Source of the DNA: Paramecium tetraurelia
Lineage: Eukaryota; Ciliophora; Oligohymenophorea; Peniculida; Parameciidae
Length of the DNA stretch: 64,000 nucleotides
Reading direction: 5' to 3'
Assembly (NCBI RefSeq): GCF_000165425.1
Contig: NW_001799433.1
Location: 49,587 to 113,586 of the forward strand
In this document: positions 49,474 through 62,076 of the stretch, piece by piece
Layout of the letters: each line of letters opens with the position of its first letter
Position numbering within the stretch: the stretch's first letter is position 1
The notes under the pieces: model-generated
The model's input: only the letters and a program-made list of their open reading frames with translations
Told to the model about the DNA's origin: nothing
Databases searched by the model: none
Program-made: the position numbers and the translations under genes

Positions 49474-51424
49474 ATGTCTACAGAATGTACCCAAATATTT
49501 TTTCCATCCGATTAATAAAATGAGGAGGGATACATTATTGGATTCAACACAAGAGGGTTTAATTTTACTATATTACAAATTATAAATAATAAAAGCATCG
49601 AAGAAATAGAAAACCAATTAAACAATTGGGATAAGCAAGAGAGGATTCAACTAATTTGTGGAGTAAATTTGAATATTAACAGTTTAGACGAAACTACAGG
49701 TGCTAGGAATAGTTGGCAAAAAAAGCGATTAATAATTCAGAGAAACCTGGTTGTGGTTAAAAAATAATAAATTGGAAGAGTTGATGATATGTGGATATAA
49801 ATATTAAACAAAGTGCACAATAGTTTATTATGATAAGCTGGTTTAAAATTAGATAATTTCGAATGAAATAGATAATTTTTTGGATCCGAATCATAAATCA
49901 ATCTTAACAATAAATCCAATGATAGCATTTGACTAAAATCACTCAGAGGAGATCACTAAAATATGTGATAAGGATAAATTGAATGAATTAGATTATTCAC
50001 TAATACATATTAATTGGAGATAACATATTTTGAGAGAGTTCAATAGGTATATTAATAGTAAACCCAATTCTGAAGACAAATATTATTATTGTTATCTTAG
50101 AAATGATACTATAAACACTTTGTTGAAAATCATTCTCAAAATTACATATTTTTAGAAAATAGTATTCTAATTTGTAATAAAAATTATGGAATTTAGAATT
50201 ATGGGCAAAAATCTCTAAGACTTCGGTTTCTTATCTTACACTATGAAGTAAGTGAACTTCAAGTATAATTTATTTAATAAATGGAATGATCAAGCTGGAG
50301 AATTAGTATCATAACACTAGCCTTTATTTATATCTAATTTGAAATATAATTATCATAAGTTGTTCTCAGGTATCTTATTTGTGTTTTTGGATATATTATT
50401 TGGTGTATTAAGTTTGTTAATACTTTATTATAATGTGACTTAATTGAGAGACTTCTTACATAAGTATGGTTCTAGTATTCATATAGAAGTGTTGTCAAAA
50501 GAAGTTGAATGGTTGATGGGATTTCCTGCAGGACTCAAAACCAACAAGCCTTTAAATTACGTTTTGGGATAGATGATCATGTATATAATTGTCCTTTGGA
50601 ATCACATTACAACATTTATTACACCATACGAAAACATTTTATTAAGAGCTGTAATGATATTTGGATTGTTTGGATTAAATTTTGAATTGTCCTTGGCTAT
50701 AGATATTATATCTTTATGCACAATTCATGTGTATTACATATATAAAATGTTGATGGTAATTTATAGATAATTGTGGGTGATGATAATTTGTTTTTATCGA
50801 ATAACCTAAAATAAATTTATCAACAAATTTAGAAACAAACTAGAAGATCATCCATTTTTATGGGATCAAAAGATTATCTCTATGTTTTTAGGTTTCTTTT
50901 TACTTATGATGATTCCAACAGTCTCATTATACTATTTTTGGTTCTTGTTGATTGTGATATTCATCTATTTAGTAAAATTAACCTTAATTAGTTTTCAAAG
51001 GATATTCAGCAAGTTCCCATTATTTTTATTATGTTCTTATTTATACCTACACAATATACCTTAAACATTGGAGATGAATATTTAATAAATATAAAATAAT
51101 ACTGTGATTGTAAAGATGATTTATAAGAAGGTGAAAATTACTTAAGTAATAAAATTGAATAGTAAATTATATTAATATTCTAGAATTGGTGACTCTAAAA
51201 TAACAATTTAATATAGCTTAGATCATTAAATCAATATTCGTTGGTTAAGATATTATGATCAAATCAAAAACCCAGAAAACAGCGATTAAATAAATTAAAC
51301 ACAGTGTAGATCATTTGGTACAATTATGATTATTATCATATAATAAAGATTAGTTCATTTTGATATTCTTTAGATACTTAAAATAAGTAATTGGGATGAT
51401 TTTAGCTAAATAATTTTAGCTTGA
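49474..51424 (+). CDS. PIGQ: PIG-Q/GPI1 subunit of GPI N-acetylglucosaminyltransferase
   Basis: The protein starts MSTECTQIFFPSDQQNEEGY. Its C-terminal half has the Gpi1 signature EWLMGFPAGLKTNKPLNYVL followed by helices LRAVMIFGLFGLNFELSLAI, ISLCTIHVYYIYKMLMVIYR and SMFLGFFLLMMIPTVSLYYF, then FWFLLIVIFIYLV. A hydrophilic tail (IYKKVKITQVIKLN, IRWLRYYDQIKNPE) follows to TGA 51422-51424. Gpi1/PIG-Q belongs to the ER complex that adds GlcNAc to phosphatidylinositol, the first step of GPI anchors. Such anchors carry the major surface antigens of ciliates. One or more introns are needed around 49730-49760 and near 50240. Confidence 0.83.
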
Positions 51425-51481
51425 AATATTGAGAAAAAATAATTTAAAAATATTGATCTGTTGTATATTTATGCATTTATT

Positions 51482-53014
51482 TCATTATGGTGAGATTACT
51501 TCTTCTACTTGTTTTGTTTTTGTTTTTTCTAGCTTTTCCTTTTCTAAGATATAACATTTAACTACTTAATTTATTCTAAGCTTATTACTATTCGAATTCC
51601 TCCTTTGAAACAAATGGAATTTTCCTCTATTTTAATCTACTTTGAACAATAATATCTTGCAATTCCTTCTCAGCATTATCTTAATTACATAAAGTCATTT
51701 ACTTCTTTTAAATTTAGAGTGAGAAATATCAAAGTGAATCAAACTTGTATTCTTAGTTAAACCGGTCTTGAGTTTTTCATAGATATTTTTGTCTTTATTG
51801 TCATTATTTTCGCTAAAATTATTATTGCTAATATTTAAGGATTGTAAGGTGCATGAGGAATCTGATAAATATACTTCAAGCATTTCAGCAGTTAAGCTCC
51901 CCAATTAATTAGCAGACAAATTCAAATGTTGGATACTTTTGTTTTAACTAAGTTTGCTAAAGAAGTTGGCACCAGCGATATCGTTGAATGAATTTAATGA
52001 CAAATTCAAATGCTCAAGAGATTTGTTGAACAAAAGAGCATATGCCAAATTTTTAGATCCGACTAACCCAATTGCATTATTGGACAAATCCAATTTGAGC
52101 AGTATTTCTGATCTCATCAAATACTTTGCAATACGTATGACTCTTAAAGATTAGAGGATTAATTTACCCTTGATCTCCAATCTTATTATGAGATAAATTC
52201 AACTCTATAATGGAGATATCAAGATTGATTCCTGTCATGAGCAATCTTAATAAGTCATCATCGATTAAATTAGATGGTAAAGATAAGGATTGCTAAAATA
52301 CTTTATAAAGGATACAAGATTTCTGCAATGCTTAGAGATTGCTTCTCCCAATTCAGCTGCTTGACTTAGTTTCATGCCCAAGATTTCCTTTCTTGTTTGA
52401 TCGATTCCAGTAGTCTAAATTGAATTATAATATAATATTTACTTTAACTCCATATATAACTGTCAAATTCTAGAGACATGGCAAGTACTGGCATAAAAAT
52501 CCAATGTCAATATTGCATTAAGTTTATGATATATTGAGGGAATAGACCCAATTATTGACTGCCTTTAATATTGCTTGCAATTCGTCTTTCTCTTATTGGG
52601 ATTCTAAACTCTATTTTTCGAATCAACTCATACTTTTATTGATTTAATGTATTCTTCCAAGAAATTTTCCATATAGGCAATTTTATAACTGTAACTATGT
52701 CTGCAGATATTAATAGTTCTGTGAGTGCCTTTCCACTTAGTTTCACAAGCTTGTTTCCAATAATTCTCATCTTCAATGCTATTGTAAGTGATTGTTACAG
52801 GTAAGGTTTTAGGTGCTTTTGATATAATCTAATCTTAATGAAGAGGGAATACTTAATGTTTTATTTTTTCTGGAATACCTGGCAACTAAGAATATAGATC
52901 AAAATTAAGAGCCACCTGCTCTATTGCCAAATCCAAGAGAGTGGGGAATTCGATTTTGCTTGTTTATTGTGGTTTATTTTATGCCCTTGATAAGAATATT
53001 TGTTTGGCCAACAT
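51482..53014 (-). CDS. DRC5/TCTE1-like leucine-rich repeat protein of the nexin-dynein regulatory complex
   Basis: From ATG 53014 (MLAKQIFLSRAQNKPQQTSK) to TGA 51484-51482. The N-terminal part has DENYWKQACETKWKG and YMENFLEEYIKSIK, like the W...C..RW region that precedes the repeats in TCTE1. Leucine-rich repeats follow: INLDISIIELNLSHNKIGDQ, CTLQSLNISNNNFSEN, TSLIHFDISHSKF. The LSHNKIGDQG form is typical of DRC5 and related RI-type repeats. In Chlamydomonas and mouse DRC5 is part of the linkers between doublets. The end is charged (LEKEKLEKTKTKQVEEV). A 23-nt and a longer (~46-nt) intron are implied. Another axonemal or ribonuclease-inhibitor-like LRR protein is the alternative. Confidence 0.6.
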
Positions 53015-53034
53015 TATATATATAAATATTATAA

Positions 53035-55440
53035 TCAGCAATAATATGAAAATTATTAACTATCATATTTGATCCCGTCAGATAGTTTGACGAGTAATTC
53101 TTTTAGTTTGCTTTTGGGAATGGGTTTTAGAATAGTGCCAAGGATGCCCGATTACTTGCACTGTTCTAGATAACTAGAATTGGGTACATCACCAGAGCAA
53201 GCAATTAGAATAATCAAAGGATCTATTTGAATCAACTTCTTGGCTAATTCGAATCCATTCATTACTGGCATATTGATATCTAAAAACACCAATTGATAGG
53301 AGTTGCCTTCCTTCTATCTCTCGACGAATTTTTATAAGCAGGCCATTCCATTCATTGCTGAGTCCGAACTTATATTCAGTTATTCCATCAAGTACTGTAA
53401 TACCATTATGTTGACTTCATCATCATCTACAATTAAAATTGGAGGTTTCTAATTAGTATAATCATACCATTTGTCTCTCAGAGCCTAAATTTGCTTAGCC
53501 TATAATGACTGTTTTCTAGCAATACTTTTTTCATCATTTTTTACGTTCAATTTCGTTTGATTGTTAACAGAATTAGTCATTACATTTATAGTTTTTTAAG
53601 ATCTTTTTAGAATGATCTTCTTACTACTTTCCACTTGAGGTAAAGCCAAGGAAATTACTGGAGATTTATTTGAATTAGGTCCTGGAAGGAAATGTGCATC
53701 GAATGAAGGTAATCCATTTTGATGAATAATCAACAATTGAGATTCTGAAATATCTTCAAGTGCCAGTTATTTATTCTCTATTTCAAAATAGAATTGGGAA
53801 CCTATTCCCACCTCTGATTATACTTGAATACCATTATTAGATAATAATTTCGCCAGTTCATTACTTATCATCAACCCTAATCCTATTCCGAAAGGATTTA
53901 AATTCTAATTTTCACCATCTTCTATTTTAGAAAATTCTTTGAACAAGTATTTCAAATTCTCCTATTTGATTCCATATCCTGTATCTTAGATAGAAATTTT
54001 AATGAAATTCTTTCTCTAAGGACTTTCAGAACAATCAATATATACCTTCCCATTAGGCTTTGTGTATTTGATAGCATTACTAAGCAAATTCATGATGATT
54101 TATCGAATTCGAAATTTATCAGAATTAACAGATATAGGTAATTTTGAATCATAATTAAATGTGATTATAATGTCTTTCTTATCCTTTAAGGAATCAAATA
54201 TTGAAATAGTTTTCTTAATTAAATTTTATAGATTGAATTTCTTATAAACTAGTTTAATGTTGTTATTTTCAACCTGAGCTGAATCTAATATATCGTTTAA
54301 AAGATTGAGTAACAAATGACATGAATTTAGAGAAGGTTTAAGATATTTCAAAACTAATTCCTTGTCAATTTGTTCTTTCAAACACATCTGCATATTAATT
54401 ATTGCATTCAAAGGATTTCTCATATCATGAGACACTTTCCGAACACTCTTAATCATAAAATTTATTTAATTTCCTTATTATATACTATCATATTTCTTTC
54501 TTTTTTAAATCATCACCATAGAGTTATTCTCATCCAAAATGAAATTCTCTATTTAAATGTGGTAGTTTTGTTGATTGCTTAATTAATAGCAAAGTTTCTT
54601 AGATAAAGGAATTTTGCTCTTTTTAAGATGAAATAATATTTCCTATAGAGATAGGGCTTGTTTGGCATCTTCCTCATTCAGTTGAATTTCTCTGATTAAA
54701 TTGGTAGTGTTATCTCTTGGAGTTATTATCCTTGTCTGTATATAGAAATCTTAGGCTCCCAATAATTACTCATCTTTTAATTAGTTAAAGACTTGCTAAT
54801 TAAATACTGGGGTAAAATCATTATCCAATAAACAAAATTCATCATGCTAGATATGTTTTAGAATGTTTTCTAACTATATTAAATTATTTTGGCTTTCAAA
54901 TCTAAAAATCTGACTTATCAAAATATAATTAAAAACAGTTCTAATTACTCCAACTATTACGAAGTCTGTCTTGTAAAAGGCGACACAAAATATTTGGGTA
55001 ATAAAAAAAATTATTAAAACATATTTAAAATGCTAGACATCCTATTTTATGATACAAATTATTTATATTCCAGCAAAAATCAACCAATTTTGTTCCAATA
55101 AGTAGTGAACAATTATTTGAGCTACTCCTTTAGATGCATTAAAAAAAACATTTATTAATTTATTTCTTCCCTGCAGGAAATGTTCAGATGTTAAAACGAT
55201 TCCATGAAAGCATGTTAATGATAGTGCTATAATCAAATAATTATAGTTTGAAATTAAATAGGATTGAGTATGAACAATTAAGCTATCAGCAATGAGCATT
55301 ATCGAAAGTACTTTTGAACTGCCTATTGATTTAATACATGTATTCATTAAATTATTATTTAAAACACATATTATTAATAAATAAATAAATTATTCTTACA
55401 ATATTGTAGAGGAAAACCAAAATAAGTGTATATCAAACAT
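53035..55440 (-). CDS. Membrane hybrid histidine kinase with receiver domain
   Basis: The start at ATG 55440 (MFDIHLFWFSSTILQEQFIY) gives several membrane segments, including VLSIMLIADSLIVH, YNYLIIALSLTCFHGIVL and VLIIFFITQIFCVAFY. A linker is followed by the H box SHDMRNPLNAI with the phospho-accepting His (about 54425), the N/G-box ATPase region (FGIGLGLMIS-like; not read in full) and a C-terminal receiver: PPILIVDDDEVNIMVLQYLM, VFLDINMPVMNGF with the acceptor Asp (about 53285) and GTILKPIPKSKLKELL with the conserved Lys. It ends at TGA 53037-53035, 20 bp before the DRC5-like gene. A His-Asp phosphorelay is expected, with signals unknown. ATG 55347 is an alternative start. Confidence 0.83.
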
Positions 55441-55719
55441 ATATTGAGATGCACAAGAATCAATAGCAGCAGATGTGTCCAAATATAATCAAACTTAATT
55501 CTCTAATAAAATTGATATTTAAATTTTATATTTATTAACAATACGAATTGGTTGTTATATAGAAATTAACTTCCAACAACGATTGTTTTTAAATACTCTA
55601 TACAATTCCATATAATAGTATTTTAAAAGCAAGGATCAACAGTCCCAAAATAACCCAAATAGAGTTTTAATGTTTGAAGATCAATATTATATATTTTGAT
55701 TTTATTTTATGAAGAAATA

Positions 55720-56279
55720 TCAACTTGTTTCCTCAGCCCATTTGTTTTCTTCTCTTATTTGTTATTCTTCTTCTTGGGTCAAGTCATTTTAGATGTTGAA
55801 TGTTTTTCTAATCTCCTCAGGGGTTTTGCCTTAAATTATCAATTATTTAATTACCTTTAATATAAGTAGCAACTTTGGCGCAAGACAAGTCTAGAAGAGA
55901 CTTAATGTCAAGATAGTTGGCAGCCAAAATAATATCAAATAGTTCCTCTAAATTAGGTATGTTAATAAAATCAGCATCTTTTTGTTCTACACAATCAGCC
56001 CTAAAATAATAGTACAGAGTATTACAAATTATTGCTTCTTAAAGGCTTTTCAATTTCAGGAGGTGAATCATTTCTATGCATATTACAGTATTCAATCACC
56101 TTATTCAAGATACTGCTTTTAACATTTGGTAATGGAATTTCCTCTTCACTACCTGTATCATCAATAATAGTGTTGATTAAATGAGATTTACATGCTACCT
56201 CTTTGTCAACCTATATAGAAATTCTTATTACTTCGATGATCACTCCATCTTGAGTACTTAATTTCACTTTATTTTCCAT
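55720..56279 (-). CDS. SKP1: SKP1, SCF ubiquitin ligase adaptor
   Basis: From ATG 56279 ([20 protein letters not shown]) to TGA 55722-55720 with two 25-nt introns near 55997-56021 and 55843-55867. Typical SKP1 features: KLSTxDG at the start, [49 protein letters not shown] and the end [16 protein letters not shown] followed by [21 protein letters not shown]1 links cullin-1 to F-box proteins and is also found in other complexes. The sequence is complete. Two extra residues in the N-terminal strand set it apart slightly from the animal form. Confidence 0.92.
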
Positions 56280-56467
56280 TTGTTTTTAAAAGAAATATTT
56301 TAAATCTTCACTTGAGAATTACCCTTATTAATGAAATTCCAAAAGTATTAATCAGATTCTGTCACTAAAATTAAAATAACATCTTTAATCTCATTGGCAC
56401 GCCTTTCCAACAAAAACCAAATGAAAAGAATGATCAATTAAATAATTTATTTACAATACTAAATAGA

Positions 56468-57932
56468 TCAACAAAATTCATCATCCTCATTTTTTATATT
56501 TCCCAGTTTCTTCTTCTTAATGAATTCATTCAATTTTTTGTAAAACCTATCCTACTAAAACATAATATCAGGCTCTTAATCCTGTTGTAGTAACAATAGA
56601 CTCCTAAATTTATCCAGCCTACCAACCAAAAATGCGTTGACCAAGATCTTAAGTCTCTTGAATGTCCAATTGATATCAGTCACTGCCTTAATATCTGAAA
56701 ACACATTAACAACAATTAATTAAATCTAAAATAACTCGATTCTTAACTTACTTGCTACTATTATTTTAACTTCTCCTCCACTTGATGTAGCTTCTATGTT
56801 CCATTTCTAAGTATGTAGGGGACAGCCACAACTATGGTATTGATATTCTTATCTGGGATAAACTCCTTGGCTAGGATTTCATTTAAATGATAGCACTTAA
56901 CTTAATCGAATGTTTATTTATTTTAAACTAAACATTTTTCTAACATTATGTAGGTCTGTTTGAAGCAAAGCTTAACCATTTTATAGATAGATTTCTTTGT
57001 GGTTAATTTCCCTCCTAAGAAATTTTAGGTTATATAAAGCAATTCATTTTTTAGTTGCTCTTCTGGGAAAAATAACTGCTTGTAATTTGAATAGTATTTA
57101 GTAAAATCCATTGAAGTTCTATTACGCATGAAACCATCGACTGAATACAAAATATCTCCAAAATAAAGTTAGGTATTTAATTTCTCTCTCAGCAATCCAT
57201 TCTATTTAGCCATGTTTTTAAGATGATTCACAATAAAAGCCACAGAAACATGGTTTGATCTATGACCTGGAATAATTAGATCCGCCTGACTCATAAAGGG
57301 TGAGATGAAATTTTCAAAAGATCGTTTAACAAATTAACTGTACTGAAATAATACACTTTGCACTGATCTGCCTCTCTCTTGAACATCTCTGAGGATTCTT
57401 CTACACAATCGAATATCATCTAAATGATTTAGAGTGAAAAGTACCATCGCAATGAATGAAGATTTTATACGACATACAATTTCGAATTCTTTCATCATAC
57501 AAAGATAAAATCCCCTCAAACACTATTACTTGAGCTGGCAAAACAATTTAATCTTCATCCTCTCTTTTATATGTTACAAAAGAATAATTCGGTATTTTTG
57601 AAGGTTTACCAGATAACAAAGTAGAAATTACTTGAAAAGCATAATCCCAATCTATGGAGTCTGGATGATCAAAATTATATTGAGTGATATCGATTTTGGT
57701 TTTGTCAACTTCCTTATAGAATGAATCGCAAGATAAGATTGTCATGTCAACATCCGAATCATATTGGATCTCTCTTTTTATAGTCTCGCATAAAGTAGTC
57801 TTACCAGCAGCTGAACCTCCAGTAACTCCAACTAGAATTCGTTAAGGTTCATATTCTGAATTCTTTGATATAAAAACTAATTACTTTTCTGAATTACAGA
57901 GGAGATTTCGGTATCATTAACTCATCACTCAT
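56468..57932 (-). CDS. Uridine kinase with a long C-terminal extension
   Basis: Exon 1 starts MSDELMIPKSPLQ at 57932. After a 29-nt intron come ILVGVTGGSAAGKTTLC (P-loop) and TILSCDSFYKEV, YNFDHPDSIDWDYAF, VIVFEGILSLYDERIRN, then over a 25-nt intron DIRLCRRILRDVQERGRS, VLFQYSQFVKRSFENFI and ADLIIPGH. These are the uridine/cytidine kinase motifs for phosphorylation of uridine in pyrimidine salvage. The remaining ~270 aa (LYFGDILYSVDGFMRNRT, LNEILAKEFIPDKNINTIV) do not match the uracil phosphoribosyltransferase domain of UCKL1 and are not recognised. It ends KNEDDEFC at TGA 56470-56468. Confidence 0.83.
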
Positions 57933-57956
57933 AATTAAATATAATAATCATTTAAT

Positions 57957-58664
57957 TCAATAATTTTATTTTGGGATTAGTTTTAAATTATTAGCACGAA
58001 TAGTTTATAATTTAATTTCTTCTAATCTCAAATAATCTCGGACTTTCCTCTAAAAGGTTAATCCTTTGTTATTGTTAATCTTCTATTATAAATTATTAGC
58101 TCCTGAATACAATTAATCCAATAAGGCTTCTGTTATAGAGGCATTTGATATATTATCTTAGAAATCGTCAATTTAATCATTATTTGAATTAGAAGGATAT
58201 GATAGAAATCTATTATGTTTGATAACACCCTCAGAATTCTTCTTTTTGTTATTACTCTTTTGTAAAAGTTATTTTAATTGACTTCTAGAGTCTTAATCTA
58301 TGTGTTCAACATCATTAACTTATTCAATTAATTTGCTTTTGTAATCTTTAACTCTTTAAGTTTGCTAAAAGGGGTTTTATACTCTTTGCATTGGTTTATG
58401 CTTATTTAAACCTGAGGAAGATGCAGTGTTTGAATGGAGATCATTTGATACTTATAATTTACTTTATTTCCATTTGATAACCTTCCTATATTTTTACTCC
58501 TATACCCATTACAAATATATGTCTTTTTTATTTAAATAAAGATTTAATATTCTATCATAAATTTAATCGTTATTTTTCATTTGATTTTAGACATGTTCAG
58601 GTATTGTTGTAAATCGAGTAAATAAGAAATTGTCTGAGTTTTCCTTAAATTATAAACTTAACAT
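57957..58664 (-). CDS. Unknown basic Asn/Gln/Ser-rich protein
   Basis: One open frame, MLSLQFKENSDNFLFTRFTT to TGA 57959-57957, about 235 aa. Low complexity in the middle (KQLLQKSNNKKKNS); a more ordered end, ITEALLDQLYSGANNLQQKI and VRDYLRLEEIKLQTIRANN. No family recognised. The uridine kinase starts 24 bp downstream of its stop on the same strand. Confidence 0.55.
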
Positions 58665-58776
58665 AAAATGATAATGTCTGGGACTTAGATTTTAGCAATT
58701 TGAATGAAACAGTTTTTTTTCTTTGAGCACTGTCATTGTACGCAATTAATGAAATCTTAAATTCTAAATGTAGAAC

Positions 58777-59425
58777 TCAGAGGACTTATGAAAAGCAATC
58801 TCTAAATTATCCAAAAATTTTGTTTGCTTTCTTTTTTCTTCTATTATCATTCTTCTTAACTGTATATTATTTTGTATTACCTATCTTATATATATTTACT
58901 AACATCTTTAATTTTCTTCCATCTCAATAAAGCGTTCTCTTATTTTGACAACTTTCTTTTGTCCTTCTTTACTTGCAATGATAATTCATAAATTCTTTCT
59001 CTCTTGTTTTCAACCTCCATTTTGTTACTTGCAATCTTCAATTTGGCTAATTTCTCTTCTAACAGGTTCGATTGTAGATGTTCTTTATTAATTATTTAAT
59101 CTTTGAAAGAGCAAACAGATTCTTTATGAGATTTCACATACTCATATTTGTCATTCATTTTGTCTATTTTTGTTGGAAAATTGCTGTGATCAATCAATTA
59201 TTTAGTATCGATATTTCCTGCCAAAAACTTGCTAAAAGAGGCCTTGAATTTATGACCTCTTGCAGCAGTGAAAGATTATAAAGGTGAAGCAATTAACAAC
59301 TCATCTATTTCTGTTTAAGTATGAGTTTGTTATAAGTTAGCATTTTTTATAAAGTTTCTATATTTATTAGACCTTGCATTATTAGATTGTGAATGTTTTG
59401 GACTGCTACTTGAAGATTTATTCAT
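58777..59425 (-). CDS. Coiled-coil protein, unknown function
   Basis: From ATG 59425 (MNKSSSSSPKHSQSNNARSN). A Ser/Asn-rich N-terminus contains QTHTQTEIDELL, then DKYEYVKSHKESVCSFKDQI and a coiled coil (LLEEKLAKLKIASNKMEVEN, KRERIYELSLQVKKDKRKLS). The 3' end is uncertain: with a 19-nt intron near 58885-58903 it ends at TGA 58779-58777, without it at 58849-58847. Confidence 0.58.
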
Positions 59426-60447
59426 AACTAAAATTAAAAATTTTTGATATATTATTTATAACAATATGATTTCTAAATATAGATCCACTAAAACATTGTG
59501 AAACTCATTTAAATATACACTTCCTCTTGTTCTACCTTCGTAAAATAATATTACTATAATATTATCCCAATTTTCCTGAGTTTTCTAATTTTTCATAATT
59601 TACACGTTTACGGTTATTTTTAAATAAAATAATTAAAGTTCTTTAAACTCAGGTTTTGTTGAAAATTATTTTTGGTTGTTAATTCAAAGCCGCTCTAAAA
59701 AAATTTAGATTTCCATTAACCCAAGTTGTGGATAGTTTTATAAGAGGATAACTTTTTTATCCTGCATGTAATTGAGATTAAAAAGCCATCTTTTTTATAC
59801 TATTATAAACAGTTTGGAATTATAAATTTTTCAAAAATAAATATTATTTCAATTTCAAAGATTAAGAGATCTTTATAAATCATAAAGTTGCCTTTCTTTC
59901 TATCTGATTTCAACTAGTATTTAACAATTATGATTATATTCGATTTTCATTTAGTTTGTGGTTTCTATTAATTAAAATAAAATTTTAGAAATATGATTTT
60001 ATTTATTTATTTCAGTAATAATTAGGAATTCATTTTTCTACAAATATTTATAAATTATTTACTTTCTATAAGAGGGTTGCATTTTATAATAATTTTAAAT
60101 TGGCTGTTGTGAAAACAAAAATAGTAAATTGAAGATAATTTAAGAAAGTTTTAGTTAAAATATTAATTACAATTTTAGGTGCAAAGGAAGCTTTTTTAAT
60201 TTTTTAATTTTAATTATACTATTTTAGATCAGACTCCCCTTTAACTATATGTGCAATGTTTATACGTATTGTTATTTTATGAAAGACGAGATGTGGTAAT
60301 TTTATGTAAATTCATGCCGTTTATTGGTTTCCAAATGATGTAACTCTAATTCATAACTTGATAAGTCGTGTAAAATTCAATAGAAACCAAATATCTCAGT
60401 ATATAATTCATTTATAAGATTGTCAAGATGTAATATGCAAAATTAAA
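59426..60447. other. Long AT-rich spacer
   Basis: About 1 kb with many T- and A-runs. I see no coding frame of normal composition and no RNA gene. Confidence 0.42.
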
Positions 60448-60609
60448 TCAAGCGCTTGGTTTTCTTTTTGATTCTCTTCTCTAAACTATAGGATTCTTAG
60501 TAATTGCATAAGGAACTTGAGATGTATGGCCTAAATTTTATTCCTCTAATTAGGTTGGCAATTTGATTTATGTTTGACGTGAATTGTTTAATGGAGTATT
60601 TGATTACAT
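60448..60609 (-). CDS. Possible very small basic protein
   Basis: A 53-aa frame, MQSNTPLNNSRQTQIKLPTQ to RRESKRKPSA, TGA at 60450-60448. Residue composition (Gln, Ser, Lys, Pro) is like real proteins of the region and unlike the spacers, but no homologue is recognised and it may be an exon of a longer gene. Confidence 0.35.
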
Positions 60610-60834
60610 GAAATTTTTATTTAATTTAATAATATAATTCAAGAATATCATTATCTTAATCTATAATAGGAAAATACAATATGTATTTGACAGAAAAACT
60701 AAAATCAAAAAAACCTAAATCCCATTTTTTAAAAATTATTTGATTAATTTATAATGCCTGATTGTTATACACATTAGAGCGGTTAGAATAAATTTAATAG
60801 CTTAACCATATATAAATAATAGTATGATTCAATA

Positions 60835-61695
60835 TCAGCATTTAAATTTAAGGAAATCGGATGACTGTTTAAATAAAGCCTATTAAACTAGACATTTTTC
60901 TCTCTTTTCAAAAGGACTTGAATTTATTTTCGAAGTGATACTACACTTTCTTTCACTAGGTTGATTCCAAAATGATTAAGTATCTCTTTTCATTGGCATT
61001 ACGAGATTGAGTTTCATATTAGTATTATTTACTTTGTTTGCGAATGGCTATTTTTTTTCCATTGATCCTTACCTTGAAAATAGTTTATTTAATTAAGCAA
61101 GAGGAGATCTTGATGTTTGAGATTGGTATGACTATTCTTGTACATTGAATATGTCTTAGCAAATTTTTGTTGTTTTAATATTTTGTAGCAATTTTACTAA
61201 ACTATTTTTTAGGTCTTTATTAAATTTCTAATATGTTTATATATTCGGATTTGTTTAATACAAAAGAGCATATGATTGTTGAGGGGATTGCAGTTATAAT
61301 CTTTATTTCTTTTATTGTATTAAGGACAATTGATATTCTTGTTGCTTATAAAACAGCTTGTGTTAATCAAAAACTTTCTGCATTAAAAAATTAATTTCTT
61401 ATATAAATTAGCTTTATAAATGTTCTAATTCTGCCTAGAAATTCTGTTGCTCCAATCTTAATTCACTAATTAAATAATTTAGATCTTTATTTTCTTAAGG
61501 GTCTGATTATTTTTTTTAACAGTTTTTATCATTTTTCTATTCAAGCATTAAATGAAAATTGAACTATTAAGGTTTTTTGTTCAACTCATTTGCTTGTTCT
61601 ACTTCAAATTCAGATTCATCAAGAAGTTCAGATTTTAAAAACTTTTTAATAATGGAAATGCTCGATACATCAAGCTAATTGTCATCGTCACTCAT
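60835..61695 (-). CDS. Unknown charged protein with short coiled coil
   Basis: One open frame, from ATG 61695 (MSDDDNQLDVSSISIIKKFL) to TGA 60837-60835, about 286 aa. An acidic start (SELLDESEFEVEQANEL) is followed by a coiled coil (DLNYLISELRLEQQNFQAEL), then Gln/Asn/Ser-rich low complexity and a basic end. The opposite strand shows hydrophobic frames at 60975-61552 which I take as its shadow. Confidence 0.55.
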
Positions 61696-61881
61696 AACGA
61701 CAATTAAATAATAATAAAATTATCATTAAAATTATTAGAGCCAAAAATAACAATATATAAAAGAAAATGAGAATCATTAAATCAGTTCTTTCGATTTCAT
61801 TTGTAACCATTGATTAATTTGATTGCATAATGAATTAAGAAATCCCCTCAGTTTAAACTTAAAATAAATAATTTATAATAA

Positions 61882-62076
61882 ATGGGATGCTATATAGAAA
61901 CGGGCCGGTAAGTTTAGTCGAGTGAACCCAACCCTTCCTTTGAATAACAACTATAAGAGATAGATAAAAGAGAATTTTTCAAGAATAGAAAGGGGTTTTA
62001 AATAATTCTCAAACCTATTTTGTATTCTTTTTCTTAAGAAAAAGGAGAGACAGATTCCTAAGACTAAAATAATTGA
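61882..62076 (+). CDS. Possible lipid-anchored small protein (MGC start), 3' end unresolved
   Basis: The frame starts MGCYIETGRQVQSSEPN. Gly2-Cys3 is a classic dual N-myristoylation/palmitoylation start. It then reads FEQQLQEIDKREFFKNRKGF and reaches TGA at 62074-62076. Protein-like sequence continues in another frame (KIIDGSKAFENIYCQFKNN and LWKDFMTYYGLLHKIYNYVF) up to about 62255, so one or more introns probably extend the gene; I could not place them. Confidence 0.4.

Noticed and set aside
60975-61552. Forward-strand hydrophobic frames (RLSFILVLFTLFANGYFF and EHMIVEGIAVIIFISFIVL) that look like a membrane protein
   Set aside because: They are broken by TGA and lie wholly opposite a continuous, charged reverse-strand frame at 60835-61695; antisense of Lys/Asn/Gln-rich coding DNA gives Phe/Leu/Ile-rich shadows.
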